Source: Anthonomus grandis grandis
Lineage: Eukaryota > Arthropoda > Insecta > Coleoptera > Curculionidae
Assembly (NCBI RefSeq): GCF_022605725.1
Contig: NC_065557.1
Location: forward strand, 27,283,256 to 27,347,255
Length of the DNA stretch: 64,000 bases
Direction: 5' to 3'
Shown: one piece after another, positions 22,256 to 33,726 of the stretch
Numbering within the stretch: position 1 is the stretch's first letter
How the letters are laid out: each line of letters opens with the position of its first letter
The notes under the pieces: generated by a model
Database searches by the model: none
What the model saw: the letters and a program-made list of their open reading frames with translations, nothing else
What the model was told of the DNA's origin: nothing
Position numbers and translations under genes: made by a program

Positions 22256-24086
22256 TACAGTGTGGTGACTTTAACTGGATTAAATTCAGTTAAAAATAAT
22301 CAAATTTTATCTCGCAAAATTCCTGATACCCGTCGATTTTTGTTAATTTTTTTTCACATCTCAACATAGTTTTTGTATTTTTTCACCTACAGGGGAGGTC
22401 TAAATTAACCCTTACTTTTAAAACTACTAAACTTTTATTTTTCAACTCTCATTGAAAAGAGCCCTTTTTCCTGATTAAATTGCCCTATTTACTTTTGTGA
22501 TTATCTAAAGGAGAAATACGAAAAAAAAATAAAAACCATTAAATTATTAAAAGTCTCGAAATATTTTGTGTTGGTAAATTTTTGGCGTGTTTGTTTATTT
22601 TATTGGTATCGAGACATTTCCTGACATTGTTGTAGTGTCACTGTTAAAGTGAATTTCAACCAGTTGTTAAATAAGTTAATTTATATTGAAAAAATGCCCT
22701 ATTTATCCGAATCCCACAAGAATGAAATCTTAATGATGATTGATTATGGGGACAGAAGTCGTACTCAGCTAGAGGTTGTCCACTTATTCAGGCAGAAATA
22801 TCCAGATTTGCCATCTATTAACCAAGGTACGGTTAGTCAAATCGAAAGCAGATTTCGAGAAGTTGGGCACGTGAGGGATGTTTCAAGACAAAGGTCTCCT
22901 AAAATCGATAAAAACACCCAATTAAATGTATTGTTAGCGATGGAAGAAAATCCGGTAACTGCAGCCAGAAGAGTAGCTCGCGAAAACTCTATTTATCATA
23001 AATCTGTGCTAAAAATTTTAAAAAGTGCAAACAAACGACCTTATAAAATGCAACCCGTTCAAGAGTTATTGGAAGACGATCCAGATCGCAGAGTTCAGTT
23101 CTGTGAATTGATGACGCCATTGACGAAAATCATATATCTTCGGAGTGGATCCTTTTTTCTGATGAGGCTACATTCACCCTAAATGGCCATGTTAATAAGC
23201 AGAACTGTCGCTACTGGTCTGACGAGAACCCACACTGGGTAAGGGAAACTAATACACAATATCCCCAGAAAACTAATGTTTGGGCTGGCATAATTGGCAG
23301 GCAAGTTATAGGGCCCATATTCTTCAATGATACTTTAACTGGGGAAAGATATCTAGAATTTCTTGAACATGAACTAGTTCCAGTCTTACGTGCCTTATAT
23401 CCCAGACAGTTCGATCCAGATTTGTATGATGAAAGAATCTGGATGCAACAAGATGGTGCTCCCCCACATTATGCCCGTAATGTACGCCAGTATTTAGATG
23501 ACAATTTTCCAAACAGATGGATTGGTAGAAGGGGTGCAATCGAGTGGCCGGCACGTTCTCCCGATCTCACCCCACTTGATTTTTTTCTGTGGGGACATTT
23601 GAAAAGTCAAATTTATATGAGCAAACCAGGAAACCTAGACGAACTCAAAGAACGTATTAGGCAAGAAATCCGACAAATATCTCCAGAAGTGTTAGAAAAT
23701 GTCAGAAACGAATTTTATTATCGTCTTGGGTTTTGCCAACAAGTAAATGGTGCTCATTTTGAGCATCTTATACATTAAACGCAACTTTTAATAATTTAAT
23801 GGTTTTTTTTCGTCTTAGATTCGCCTCTAGATAATCACAAAAGTAAATAGGGCAATTTAATCAAGAAAAAGGGCTCTTTTCAATGAGAGTTTAAAAAAAG
23901 TGGCTTTCCATTCGAAAAAAAAAAAGTTGGGGTTAATTTGGACCCCCCCTGTAGGTGAAAAAATACAAAATCTATCTTGAAATGTGAAAAAAAAATAAAC
24001 AAAAATCGACGGGTCTCAGGAATTTTGCAAGATAAATTTTGATTAGTTTCAACTGAATTTATTCCAGTTAAAGTCACCACACTGTA
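22256..24086 (+). mobile_element. Nearly intact DD41D mariner-like element, 1831 bp, long TIRs
   Basis: It begins TACAGTGTGGTGACTTTAAC and ends with the reverse complement, flanked by TA duplications (22254-22255, 24087-24088). The inverted repeats extend about 256 bp inward (22256-22511 against 23826-24086), with scattered mismatches and one short indel tract. That is far longer than the 30 bp or so of classical mariners. The transposase between them has a single frameshift. The divergence between the TIRs and the lone lesion suggest a fairly recent arrival. Confidence 0.88.
22694..23778 (+). pseudogene. DD41D mariner-like transposase, one frameshift
   Basis: ATG 22694 (MPYLSESHKNEILMM) starts a helix-turn-helix region. 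The frame runs through QPVQELLEDDPDRRVQFCE and then shifts near 23104-23112, continuing in another frame as DENHISSEWILFSDEATF, TNVWAGIIG, MQQDGAPPHYARNVRQYLDD, RSPDLTPLDFFLWGHLKSQ, ending EHLIH at TAA 23778. The Asp residues of SDEATF, QQDGAPP and PLDFF are all present, with 41 residues between the last two (DD41D). The total of about 360 residues is full length. An in-frame ATG at 22649 lies upstream, but alignment with related N termini favours 22694. Confidence 0.85.
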
Positions 24087-25570
24087 TATGTTTATTATAT
24101 ATTTAAATTAAGTATCTGAGAATCATGGACGACTTTTTCATATATTAAAATAGTTGTTGCTCGTGACTGGAGCTATAGAAAGAGATGTTTTACAAAATTG
24201 CTTAATTAAAAATTTAAATTTAAAAAAAAATTGTTTTCGGCGCATTCAAATACTTCAAAGGTCAGAAAGCAAACGAAAGGATTGTTGAAAAGCAAATGGG
24301 AAACGGACTTAATGATAAAAAGAATCCATTAATGATCTTAGTTAACCTTTAGAAAGGATCTCAACGTTTCCATGTTGTTCGGCAGTCTCGCGAGCAAAAA
24401 ATATTCGAAAGAAGAAAAATTGTCAGAAATTTAAGTTTGGGGATGTTTTTTATTCCACGAAATTAGTCTCATAAGAATTGATGTATATCTCTCTATGTAA
24501 AAAAACTTGTGACAATTAACTCTATCGGATGCTTCCCTATACAGAAAAATAAGGATAGTTCATATTTCGCTTTCAAAATTGGGGTACAGGATAAAAGTCA
24601 CCTAAAGCAGCTAAATGTCTTACTTTATAAACAATACTGACAGTGTAAGCAAAGAAAATATCCCAGCGTGTAAATATTAAAAGCACGTTACCAAAAATAA
24701 TTATTTTGGAGATTATTCGCGACAGACTTATCATTATACGAAAAACATTTGCACTATCCTTACTTCTAAAGATTTTTTTTAACTAATCTTCTTTAATAAC
24801 GTGGGAAGCAGTGCAATTGGGCGATAGTTGCTTACTTTTATTTGAAGGAATTTTAGTTGCGCACTTGCCCGATAGATCTACCCAGCCTTTATCTAAATAA
24901 AAAATATCCCTTCCATTCTCCATGTTTTCAGTCGGGGCGATTCCATATGACTCGCCATTTATCAATTCTCTCAATTTTGAAACAATTTTTTAGGATACAT
25001 TTCCTGAGGGTCTCACGACAATCCAATGCAGAAATCATTTGTTTGCTGTACACAGCATACATTTTCTAATATAGACATCGTTCGAGTCGAGTTTCTTAAA
25101 AGTGAAGGAAGTGAAGAACAACTCTTCCGCCTTGGGACTACTGGTTGACTAAATGATTTTTCACACTGTGCTCACTGGTCTTTTTAATAAATCTGCTGCT
25201 TCCTTTACTGCATTATATTTTTGAAAAACCACGTTCTAGAAAGGTAGTTAAACATCAAAAATTACTTTTTTTTTGTGTCAACCGATAAACTATCACGCTT
25301 TAACAGTTTTTTATCGTCTTTTGTCTTGAAATCCACAGATTTACTTTGAGTACTGATATTTTCCCACGGACGAAACATTTTTAATTTGTAACAAGTAATG
25401 ACTTGACCACACAATCTACCTGAATTCTAACACAAACCATCAGTATATATACCTTTAGTATCTTTTGTTACTTACTTATTCGCAACTTTCCCAAAGTTTT
25501 AAAATTACCTAGAAGATAAACAATATTTATAATATATATATATATAATATATATATTTATATATATAATA

Positions 25571-25613
25571 TAGTATAATCCGAAACAAAAATAATTTGTT
25601 TCGGATTATACTA
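25571..25613. repeat. Perfect 19-bp hairpin beside a TA-rich run
   Basis: TAGTATAATCCGAAACAAA and its exact reverse complement flank AATAA. About 45 bp of AT/TA microsatellite (25525-25575) precede it. Confidence 0.6.
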
Positions 25614-26339
25614 ATAGCCGAGTGGCCGGGGGTCGTTATTGCGATAAAGGATTATAATTTATAATTACTTTCAAAGATCTATAGTACGACTATATATTGC
25701 CCTTTTGTACTTAATAATTCCACTAGTGACGTCGATGACTCGATCTGACTGATTAGTTTCCCAGAAGCCTGACAACTTCTAGAACGGTTTATTACGCCCT
25801 CGATTCACATCTCCGCAATGCTCTTTTATCTTGGGATACATCTGCAACTTAAGTTAAGCGTATGCATTTCCTTAATCCGCAAGCATCTTTTTTATTGATA
25901 CATTTTTATGAACATCTCACATACTGGATTATTAAATTAATATATAACATATATTGTTATATAACAAAATAATATAATACTATACAATAATATATAACAA
26001 AATTATACCCTTATGTTTTTTTTTATTAATGTATAAATAAGGTCTTGTGTTAATCATGCTGAAAGCAATATTAATCATTAAAAAAATGTAAGGTTAAATA
26101 GTGGAACAAATCTAGAAATCGGTACCGTTAGGAAGATATGAAAAGCCGAGTTATCCAGAACAAAAAAGCTTTATTTTAAAATATAAGGATTCGTTTGGAG
26201 TAAAACACGATTTTTTAATTTGTATTTGTTATATAACATTCTAATATCCTAGAATTAACAAATGTTGTTTTAATTTTTAAATATTTTGACAAACAAGGTA
26301 TAGTATGTCTTAACATAACTCGAATTGAAAAAATTCGTC

Positions 26340-26685
26340 CATTTCGCTCGGCGAAAAAATACAAAGTATCAGTCTCAAAAGTAGTATATTAAAATTAATT
26401 CTTAAAATGGTTACATGTTTCGCTCAAAGAGGTCAGCATCATTAGACCTAAAAACATACTTTATTGCAAGACAAAGCATTACCTGAACGGCGCGGCGGAA
26501 GACTAATAACACCCACCTGTTACCAGCTATATGATAGCAATGGAATTAAAATCGAACAAAAACAACATACTTTTTACAAAAACAATGAAATTAAATAAAG
26601 TAAAAATCAGTCAGTCATGAGGTTTGAACCAATGCCTTTAACAACTTTTATTATAGAGCATTATACCGCTGCGCCCTCGAGAAAT
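26340..26685 (-). mobile_element. tRNA-headed SINE-like unit with hammerhead-like tail
   Basis: On the minus strand, 26683-26615 looks like a decayed tRNA: GGGCGCAGCGGTATAATG (A-box-like) and, about 45 bases on, GGTTCAAACCTC (B-box, consensus GGTTCGAnTCC). The unit continues to a motif CTAATGA-hairpin-GAAAC at 26445-26417 and a tail ending near 26342. The last 110 bp match 28660-28775 in inverse orientation (ACCATTTTAAGAATTAATTT shared). A tRNA head plus a tail shared with another repeat is SINE architecture. No clean target duplication seen. Confidence 0.55.
26417..26450 (-). ncRNA. Hammerhead-ribozyme-like core
   Basis: Minus strand: GGT-CTAATGA-hairpin-GAAAC-AT-GTA-ACC. The flanking GGT and ACC pair (stem I), AC/GT forms a tiny stem III, and GTA supplies the cleavage triplet position. 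CTAATGA has one change from the invariant CUGANGA, so catalysis is doubtful. See 60740-60772 for the better copy. Confidence 0.4.
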
Positions 26686-27769
26686 GACATTTTATTTAGG
26701 AATAAAAAAAGTAAGCATGAGGCTAAGTAAGATTATAAAAACGATAGATGGGTAGCAAAAGCAGACTTGGTTTCTGTAATACTTTGTAACGAAGTTACAA
26801 GATTTTGTCATTGTTTTATAGTAATAAGGGTAAGCTCAGGCAGTACTTTATAAGAAAACTTAGATAATTTTGCCCCGTTAACATTTAACCTCTAATTTTA
26901 TAAATTACATAACAAAAAGGTACATTTTAAGCTTTACCTGTGAGTCATGAGGGACTTATAATCGTAAACATACATAAAGAAACCAACTTAAAGAGGTTTT
27001 TAGCCGGCTAGTACCATGGAAAGGTTCGATTTCTTATAGCTAATACCTAGTTCTCTGTTGATTATGTTGTAATCCCTGGCCTTCATTGTTTTCAGCCCTG
27101 GTTGTTCTTAGAACAATAAAGAACCACAAATGCCTAAAACTGAGAGGTTTTTAATTACTATGCTTTCAGTTTTGCAGTTATTTTTACTAATTTTCCTTTC
27201 ATGCTGTTGCATTGTTTACATGTTCTATTATGCAATGGGTTCTATTATACAGTGGGAAGCCCTGTTAAATAAAGGGTCATGCCTTGTTTGGTAAAATATA
27301 ATATAAATCATGATTTGGCTTCCCGCGGTTTTCCTGAAAAGCTGGTTTTGTTGTACACATGTGACCAACTAGAAATCCTAGAAATACCCGGTTTTGAGAG
27401 CTGAAACTAGTTTGTTTACCATATACCGTTTTCATAACGGACAACTTTATTTCCATTAAGTTTTCCCAATTGCATTTTTATCCCACGATTGATTCCGAGA
27501 ATGATCGTGAGTCGTCGGCATCTAAATTCCTGCGATGGGTATAAAAAGGTTCCATGTCCGCCAAGATGACATTCGTCGCAGTAAGGTCGTACCATACCTT
27601 TCGAACGAATTACCAGTAATTTTTCCGTATTTCAATGCCGTTAAATTTTCAATATTTACGTTAAACTTTGTCTTGACATTGACAGTGTGAATTGGGTTAG
27701 GTAAGAGCACCCGTTGACGCTTCCAAGTTCGCGTATTAAGATCTTTATCGAATCCGTTGCTATTGATAT

Positions 27770-28775
27770 CGTTCCGTCCCGTTCCGTTTTATTTTATTTT
27801 GAAACTGTTTGGGCCCATCTTTCTTTGTGTTTTGGGGGTCAAGCAACAGCCGCGATTGATAACTGGTGCCTGGACACTATCTTTCTTTGCGTTTTGTGGG
27901 GCAGGTAGTAGGCGGGTTATATTAATAAAATAATTGTAAAATTATCCGCGTTACGGTATTTTAGTTTCTATTTGTACATGCTAGGAAGACGTATTTTATT
28001 TTTCCTCTGTGAGTTTTTATCTGTGATTTGTTATTAGAATATTCATATCGATTCTTTTCCGCTTTATGAACTTAAATACTATTATAAAACTGTGGTTTGG
28101 ACACGATCTTTCTTCGTGTTTTGTAGGGCAGGTAGTAGCTGCGTTTATTAATTATTACTTGTCTTTTCAAAGTGGTGAGAGACAAGTAATAACCGAGGCC
28201 GTGATATTACAATTACTGTCCGTATATTAACAGAGCAGGGGTAAATGTTGACCGATTGAGATTGCTTCGCTGGATTGGTGTTGAATTTCCGGCTTTGCTT
28301 CACGAATGTCATCCGTAATCGCTTGTACAAAAACATCATAACCCCGTCCCTTAAATCATACTGTTTTGCGTCATTAATAGAGTGCCGAATTTTCCGGTAC
28401 ATGTTCCCAAATAACTGCCTGTGCTTAATCATAGACATTGGTAATGGGGGATTGTTAGATTTTAAGGACACTTTTGTTCATTTAGTTTTAAGCAACCAAA
28501 CCTGTTACTTACTTACTAATATTTGTAATAATAAAGATTAAGAGCAATAAGATCTCATTATAACCGGACAGGCTACTTTCAATATCTACCTGGTTTTTCC
28601 ACTGTTTAAAGGCATACCCGAGAGGCTAGAGGAGACTCTAAGCTTGTATCCCTAATCCTATTTTTAGGTCTGATGACGCTCAAATCTTTGAGCGAAACAT
28701 GAGGAACCATTTTAAGAATTAATTTTAATATTTGACTTTTGAGACTGAGACTTTGTTTATTTTCGCCTAATTAAC
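27770..28775 (+). repeat. Composite repeat cluster with hammerhead-like tail
   Basis: A motif of about 38 bp (ATCTTTCTTYGYGTTTTGTR then GGGCAGGTAGTAG) occurs at 27819, 27878 and 28106. It is related to a copy near 15595 (TTCTTCGGCTTTGTAGGGCA). A further shared word ATTAACAGAGYAGG links 28225-28240 with 15660-15672. The cluster ends with AGGTCTGATGA-hairpin-GAAAC at 28667-28698 and a 110-bp tail homologous to the SINE-like unit at 26340. It is probably one or two decayed non-LTR or SINE insertions. Two overlapping open frames on opposite strands here are not convincing genes. Confidence 0.45.
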
Positions 28776-29389
28776 ATAACTCGGTTGAGTTTAAATAATT
28801 AGAATTTTATTGTTATGTCCAGTTACTTGTTTAATTTTTTGAAATTAGTTCGTCACCGCCGAATCTGATACCAAACATTTAAAGGATCTGACTTTGACGC
28901 AAAAATTTGTCAACGCTATTTAAAATTTTGAAATATTGCGGTAATAAAAATATTTTTTTAAACAAATGCAAGAGACTTGTACAACCTTTTTTGGGCAATT
29001 TATAATTAAATAAACATAATTTAAAAAATCTTGTTATTGACAAAAATAACCACTCGGATATCTGGTGCAATTTTATTTTTGCACTAATGGTTAAAAGTAG
29101 ACAAAGTTCAAAATTAAAGTTCACAATTCAAATTATTTTCTACTTTAACTTTTTCTTGTGTCCAACTAAAATTTAAAATAGAAATTCAACCGTTCAAAAT
29201 TGCATTCTATTCAGTGGCGGCTTTGTAATGTCCAAATTGTACATCAGGAATATATCTTGGAATACAAGAAAAAAGTCTTGGGAAAACGGGTTGGGTTGAA
29301 GTATTTTTACATTTACAAGTGGTGTTTATTCTTTTTGAGAGGCGAAAGCAGTGTTATTAGTAACGAGACTTTATTAGATACTGGTATTG

Positions 29390-30477
29390 TATGAAATATG
29401 AGGAAATTAACCGAACGTGAAAGATTCGAAATCTTGTGCTTGATTGGTTTCAGAGATATGTCGCGTATCCAAAAGAGTTGTTCAACTCTGCTTACCAAGG
29501 CATGGTAAGAGTAAAGTTTCTTGAATTCAAGCATGTTCGGGATACTCAAAAAGCTGATCAGGGTTCAATAATTGAAGAAGAAGAACTTATCTTATTTTTA
29601 ACGGTCAGGATAATCCCAAAGCCACAATCACAGACACGGCTTCTAATGTTAATTTATCGCAATCTACTGTGTAAAATATTCTTACTTCAAGAGCTGTCGG
29701 AAGATGATTTTGATCGCCGAAATAAATTTTGTGAGCAAATGCAGCAATTATGTAATGATAACAATAATTGTGTAAAACGGATAATACTTTCTGACGACGC
29801 AACGTTTACTCTAAACGGCCATGTGAACAGACAGAATTGTCGATACTGGGCGACCGAAAACCCTCATTAATTTACAGAATATCGTACACAACACCCTTAA
29901 AAAGTCAATGTGTGGTGCGGTATAGTGGAAGGAAGAGTTTTTGGACCTTACTTTTTTGATAACACTCTTACTGGTAAGAGGTAGATGGACTTTTTTCAAA
30001 ATGATGTTATCCCCGCTCTTATAACTTTGTATCCGGATTTAAAAGGACCCGATATGAACTTACCTGAATTTTTTTCTGCAAGATGGAGCCCCGCCACATT
30101 ATGCTTTACCCATTCGCAATTATCTAATAATTTTTAAAATGCTTTGGTTATTGTCATGTTGTTAACGGTGCTCAATTCGAACATTTTATTTCTTTAATGT
30201 TACATTTTATCATAATTTTTCGTTCAGAATTGCTTACGTAACAACTATTCATTTGTACCATATCCTTTGTAAACAAATGCGTTCTTTCTGATTCTGCATG
30301 AAAAATGGTGGTCTCCATTTAAAAAACATATTGATTATGTTATATATTTTTTTGAGTCACCAATTTCCACGTAGAAAAACCCTAAACCAAATATTAAAAT
30401 CGACGGGTTCGGGCATTTTTTTCAGACCCGGTCCATTTCATTTTTATTGAATTTATTTACTTTACGGATGCACTGTA
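29390..30477 (+). pseudogene. Decayed DD41D mariner-like element
   Basis: The plus strand reads KLTERERFEILCLIGFRDMS (N-terminal helix region), LSEDDFDRRNKFCEQMQQL, ILSDDATFTLNGHVNRQNCR, KVNVWCGIVEGRVFGPYFFD and GAQFEH-like text near 30175. It closely tracks the transposase at 22694 but has many stops and shifts, and the segment after the second catalytic Asp is deleted. The 3' end repeat finishes at 30477; its reverse complement starts TACAGTGCATCCGTAAAGTA and matches the lone end at 57296. The 5' end is not recognisable. Confidence 0.75.
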
Positions 30478-30580
30478 TTATAGTACAAGAAATTAAAATA
30501 CATTTTTAATTTGATTCTGGTTTTATCATAATATTTTAATGAATAATTTTAAACGAAACCAGAAATGATTTCTTTTTTAG

Positions 30581-30843
30581 GTCGACAAGTGCGGATAGCA
30601 GAGAAGAGCCTTCGAAAAAAATACATCCGTCTTCCTCGACTCAGAGTTTAAAAGTTGAAACAAATCCTGCAAAAGGTGTTACAAAGAAATCTGGAATACC
30701 TAGTCCAGCGCAACGATCAAATAGTAATGTTTGTATCGGTTCGAATGGAACTGCCAAAAAACATGTTACGAGTAAAATTGCGAGCTTGTGGAAGAAAGTT
30801 GAGGAAAGCAAGGCTAAGCAGCAAAACGGTCCGGGTAAACAAG
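30581..30843 (+). CDS. Apc: APC exon j
   Basis: Acceptor TTTCTTTTTTAG ends at 30580; donor CAAG|GTATGA follows 30843. Residues 775-863 carry KKSGIPSPAQRSN, a third SxIP site (SGIP, 812-815), then KIASLWKKVEESKAKQQ, a short basic helix with a central Trp, probably a protein-interaction element. A 64-codon open frame at 30655-30849 overlaps in another frame and is a shadow: only the frame given joins both neighbours without a stop. In phase 2, out phase 1. Confidence 0.87.
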
Positions 30844-31721
30844 GTATGATTAATTTAGTTTCTTTAAATTTTTTTTACTTAAAATGGAACTAACTGAAAG
30901 TAAATATTAGCTTCATTATATTATTATGAAAATGTAAATACGTTAATTATTCTCATAGTTTTTGTACTGATTTTATAAGGGTATTTAGGGTTCTACTTAC
31001 GTTTAGTTTATTATTTTCACCTATAGGGTCTAGTTTTTTAGTAGTCTTCATCGGCAAAAACAATGTAGAAAATTCTAAACATTTCTAAATTATTCCATGG
31101 GTTTCTAAAAGGGAACGCGCTTTGGGACATTTGAAATCAGTTAAATTAGTTTTGTTGTTACTTTAGAAACAAACAAAAAGACAGTCAGTGCGAGTCAGAT
31201 TTGGGTTTTTGACGTCAATAAAAGTGTGTTTGACATAAAAGAGTATTCCTGAATTTCGTTACAATATTTTATGTGCAGAATATAGGAATGTCATAATACT
31301 TATCATATTATTCATATTCAGTTCATCAGGTTAGATCATCTAACCATGCTAATTTCTTTTAAAATGTGAATGGTTTCTAGTCCCTGACTTAATAATAATA
31401 TTAATAAAGTTCTCTCATTTTCATAATAAATCATTATTTATTATGAAAGTATACAACTCTACTTTAAAAAAACTATATTTATAATGGGTAAAGTTCAGTT
31501 CATTTCCCCAGGCAACCTGCGAAAGAATGTCAGTTCTTTCACTTAATTCTCCAATATAGTATTACTGCTAATATGAATTAAAAATACAGAATGTTGCTTT
31601 CTCACTGTACCCTGGTTAGGTTTGCAGTTCATAATAAGTTACTTATTTTGTTGAGTATTGCGTTACTTATAGTAAAAATCAATCTAGAAAATACAATCTC
31701 ATACGCTCAAATATGAATATT

Positions 31722-33056
31722 GATATACCGAGTGACGTAGGAAAAAAGGAACACTTAATGACTTTTTTACTTTTTAAGATAAACTAATAAAATTTGTATC
31801 TGATAAAATGTTATAAAAGCATCTTTTGACATATTCAGTTTCTTTCTGTCACTTCCTGTTTAACCGGAATAGGAAGTGACAGCAACTTTCTTATTTTAAA
31901 TGAGACACTTGGTATATTATTACGTATTTCGATAGAAAATAATATTCTGAGAACAATGATAACACATTTGCTACTTTTTGTTTTATACTTATAGATAAAA
32001 TCAATTTTTAAAATTTTAAATTAGGGTGCTATTAATGCTTTGGAAAATAGTTTTTATTGCATTTTATGACTTAAATCTTTTACATGCCTATTTAAAATAT
32101 CCAAATCAGTAATTTTGGCATTTACTTTCTTTTTTTAAATAGTATTTTATTGGGAACAATTTCTTTTGAAATAAGGTTTTTTTTTCTCAATAATTTAATA
32201 TGAATATTTCTTAAATCGGTTAATAAATAAGCCCATAAGAAGAAAAAAATTAAGATAAATAAACGCATTTAATTACTATATTTATTACTGATAGAAATCG
32301 CATAGAAGGCTTGTTTTGACGGGTTCTTCAATTATTTTTCAATTGACATAAAACATGACATCTTAAGTAAAATCTGTATTGTTTTGACGAATCTATTTTC
32401 TTCTTCTTTTCAATTTGTGAGCTTTTGAGATAGTATTTTCTAAATTGATTTTTACTATAAGTAACGTAATACCCAATAAAATAGGTAACTTAACATGACA
32501 TCTTGTTAAAAGTAATTATTATTTGTCATTTAAATAAATTTGCCGCAGTTTTTTTAAAGAATTTTAGTGCTTACTAATATTTAAAATGTTTACTCATTGT
32601 ATTTCTGAAAAACTGCATTTTAAAAGTGGTTGCTCATAATAACGTGTTTTAAAAAAAAAGTAAATGCCGAAAATACTGGTTTGGAAATTTAAAATCGGCG
32701 TGTAAAATATTCAAGCAATAAAAGACAATGAATATTATTTTTCTGTGATTACTTGATTAAAAATTAAATCTTTCAACCGTATTTTAAAATTATTTTTTTA
32801 TGAGTATAAAATAAAAAGTAGCAAATGTAGTATCATTGTTCTCAGAATATTATTTTCTATCAAAATACGTAATAATATACCAAATGTCCTATTTAAAATA
32901 AAAAAGTTTGTGTCACTTCCTGTTAATCCAGAAGTGACAAAAAATAACAGAATATTTCAAAAAGATGCTCTTATATTGATGATATAAATATGAAAAAGGG
33001 AACATCATATAATATCATATATGATGTTCCCTTTTTCCTGTATCACCCGGTATATC
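31722..33056. mobile_element. Foldback element with about 400-bp inverted arms
   Basis: The ends read GATATACCGAGTGACGTAGG (31722) and, reversed, GATATACCGGGTGATACAGG (33056). The arms stay alignable inward through GTCACTTCCTG, GGTATATTATTACGTATTT, AGAAAATAATATTCTGAGAA and TTTTGGCATTTACTTTCTTT to about 32170 on the left and 32650 on the right. The right arm contains a nested palindrome (32993-33037, GGGAACATCATATA/TATATGATGTTCCC). No coding sequence. Target duplication unclear. Probably a non-autonomous DNA transposon. Confidence 0.65.
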
Positions 33057-33065
33057 TCAAATATA

Positions 33066-33437
33066 TACAGGGTGTTACAAGATTCTTTTATAATTTTAAG
33101 CGTTTACGGGAAAATCGCTGATAAACGAAAGGAGAGCATTATTAAACCTGATTAAAGTAGGCTGTGACTGTTTTATTTTTTGTCAAATCAAATTATTTTT
33201 ATCCAAAAAATGCAAATAGCGATAATTTTAAATTTTTTCATGGCTAATTAGATGATGTTCTACATTTTTAAATTTCTTATTGGAAACATAAAATATGGGC
33301 CATCAAAAGGGTAAACCCTCTTGGGCGGGCTGTAGCTTGGAGGGGGTGCATTTAAGAACATGTTTTTATAGAAAAAAAAGTCTTATTTTAACTCCAACAA
33401 TACGCTCTTAAAATATTTGCACTGAAAACACCCTGTA
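33066..33437. mobile_element. Mariner-type MITE, 372 bp
   Basis: Ends TACAGGGTGTT and AACACCCTGTA lie between TA dinucleotides at 33064-33065 and 33438-33439. Internal sequence has no coding content. The matching termini are short (about 11 bp), so the pairing of these two ends is probable, not certain. Confidence 0.5.
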
Positions 33438-33726
33438 TATTAATTTTCCTCTTCTTTTCAATATTTGAGCGTATGAGATAGTATTTTCTAAATAGATTTT
33501 TACGTGACGTAATACACTTAAAAAAGTGTAATATTTATATATTTAAGATATTACACAATATTAATTTGATTTTTAATTACTTTTTTTAAAAGGAAGCAGC
33601 TACAAGCTTCAGGCTTTTAATGGCCCCCCACCCCCTCTTGTCTTTTGAATGCGTTTATATAAAAATTTGAAATTTAGCACACATCATTAGCAACCTAAAG
33701 ACTACTTTTTTGGTCTCTAGCTCATT

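Larger units (their letters stand above)
21852..30580. other. APC intron, 8.7 kb
   Basis: The longest intron. It holds the mariner at 22256-24086, a SINE-like unit (26340-26685), a repeat cluster (27770-28775) and a mariner relic (29390-30477). 24090-26330 is AT-rich, with a TA-rich run (25525-25575) and a hairpin (25571-25613) but no recognisable gene. An open frame at 27522-27710 (minus) is unidentified. Confidence 0.45.

Noticed and set aside
25525..25575. TA-rich run as a promoter
   Set aside because: A simple microsatellite in the middle of an APC intron with no transcript evidence.
25614..25640. tRNA A-box-like sequence AGCCGAGTGGCC
   Set aside because: No B-box or cloverleaf follows within 80 bp; chance match.
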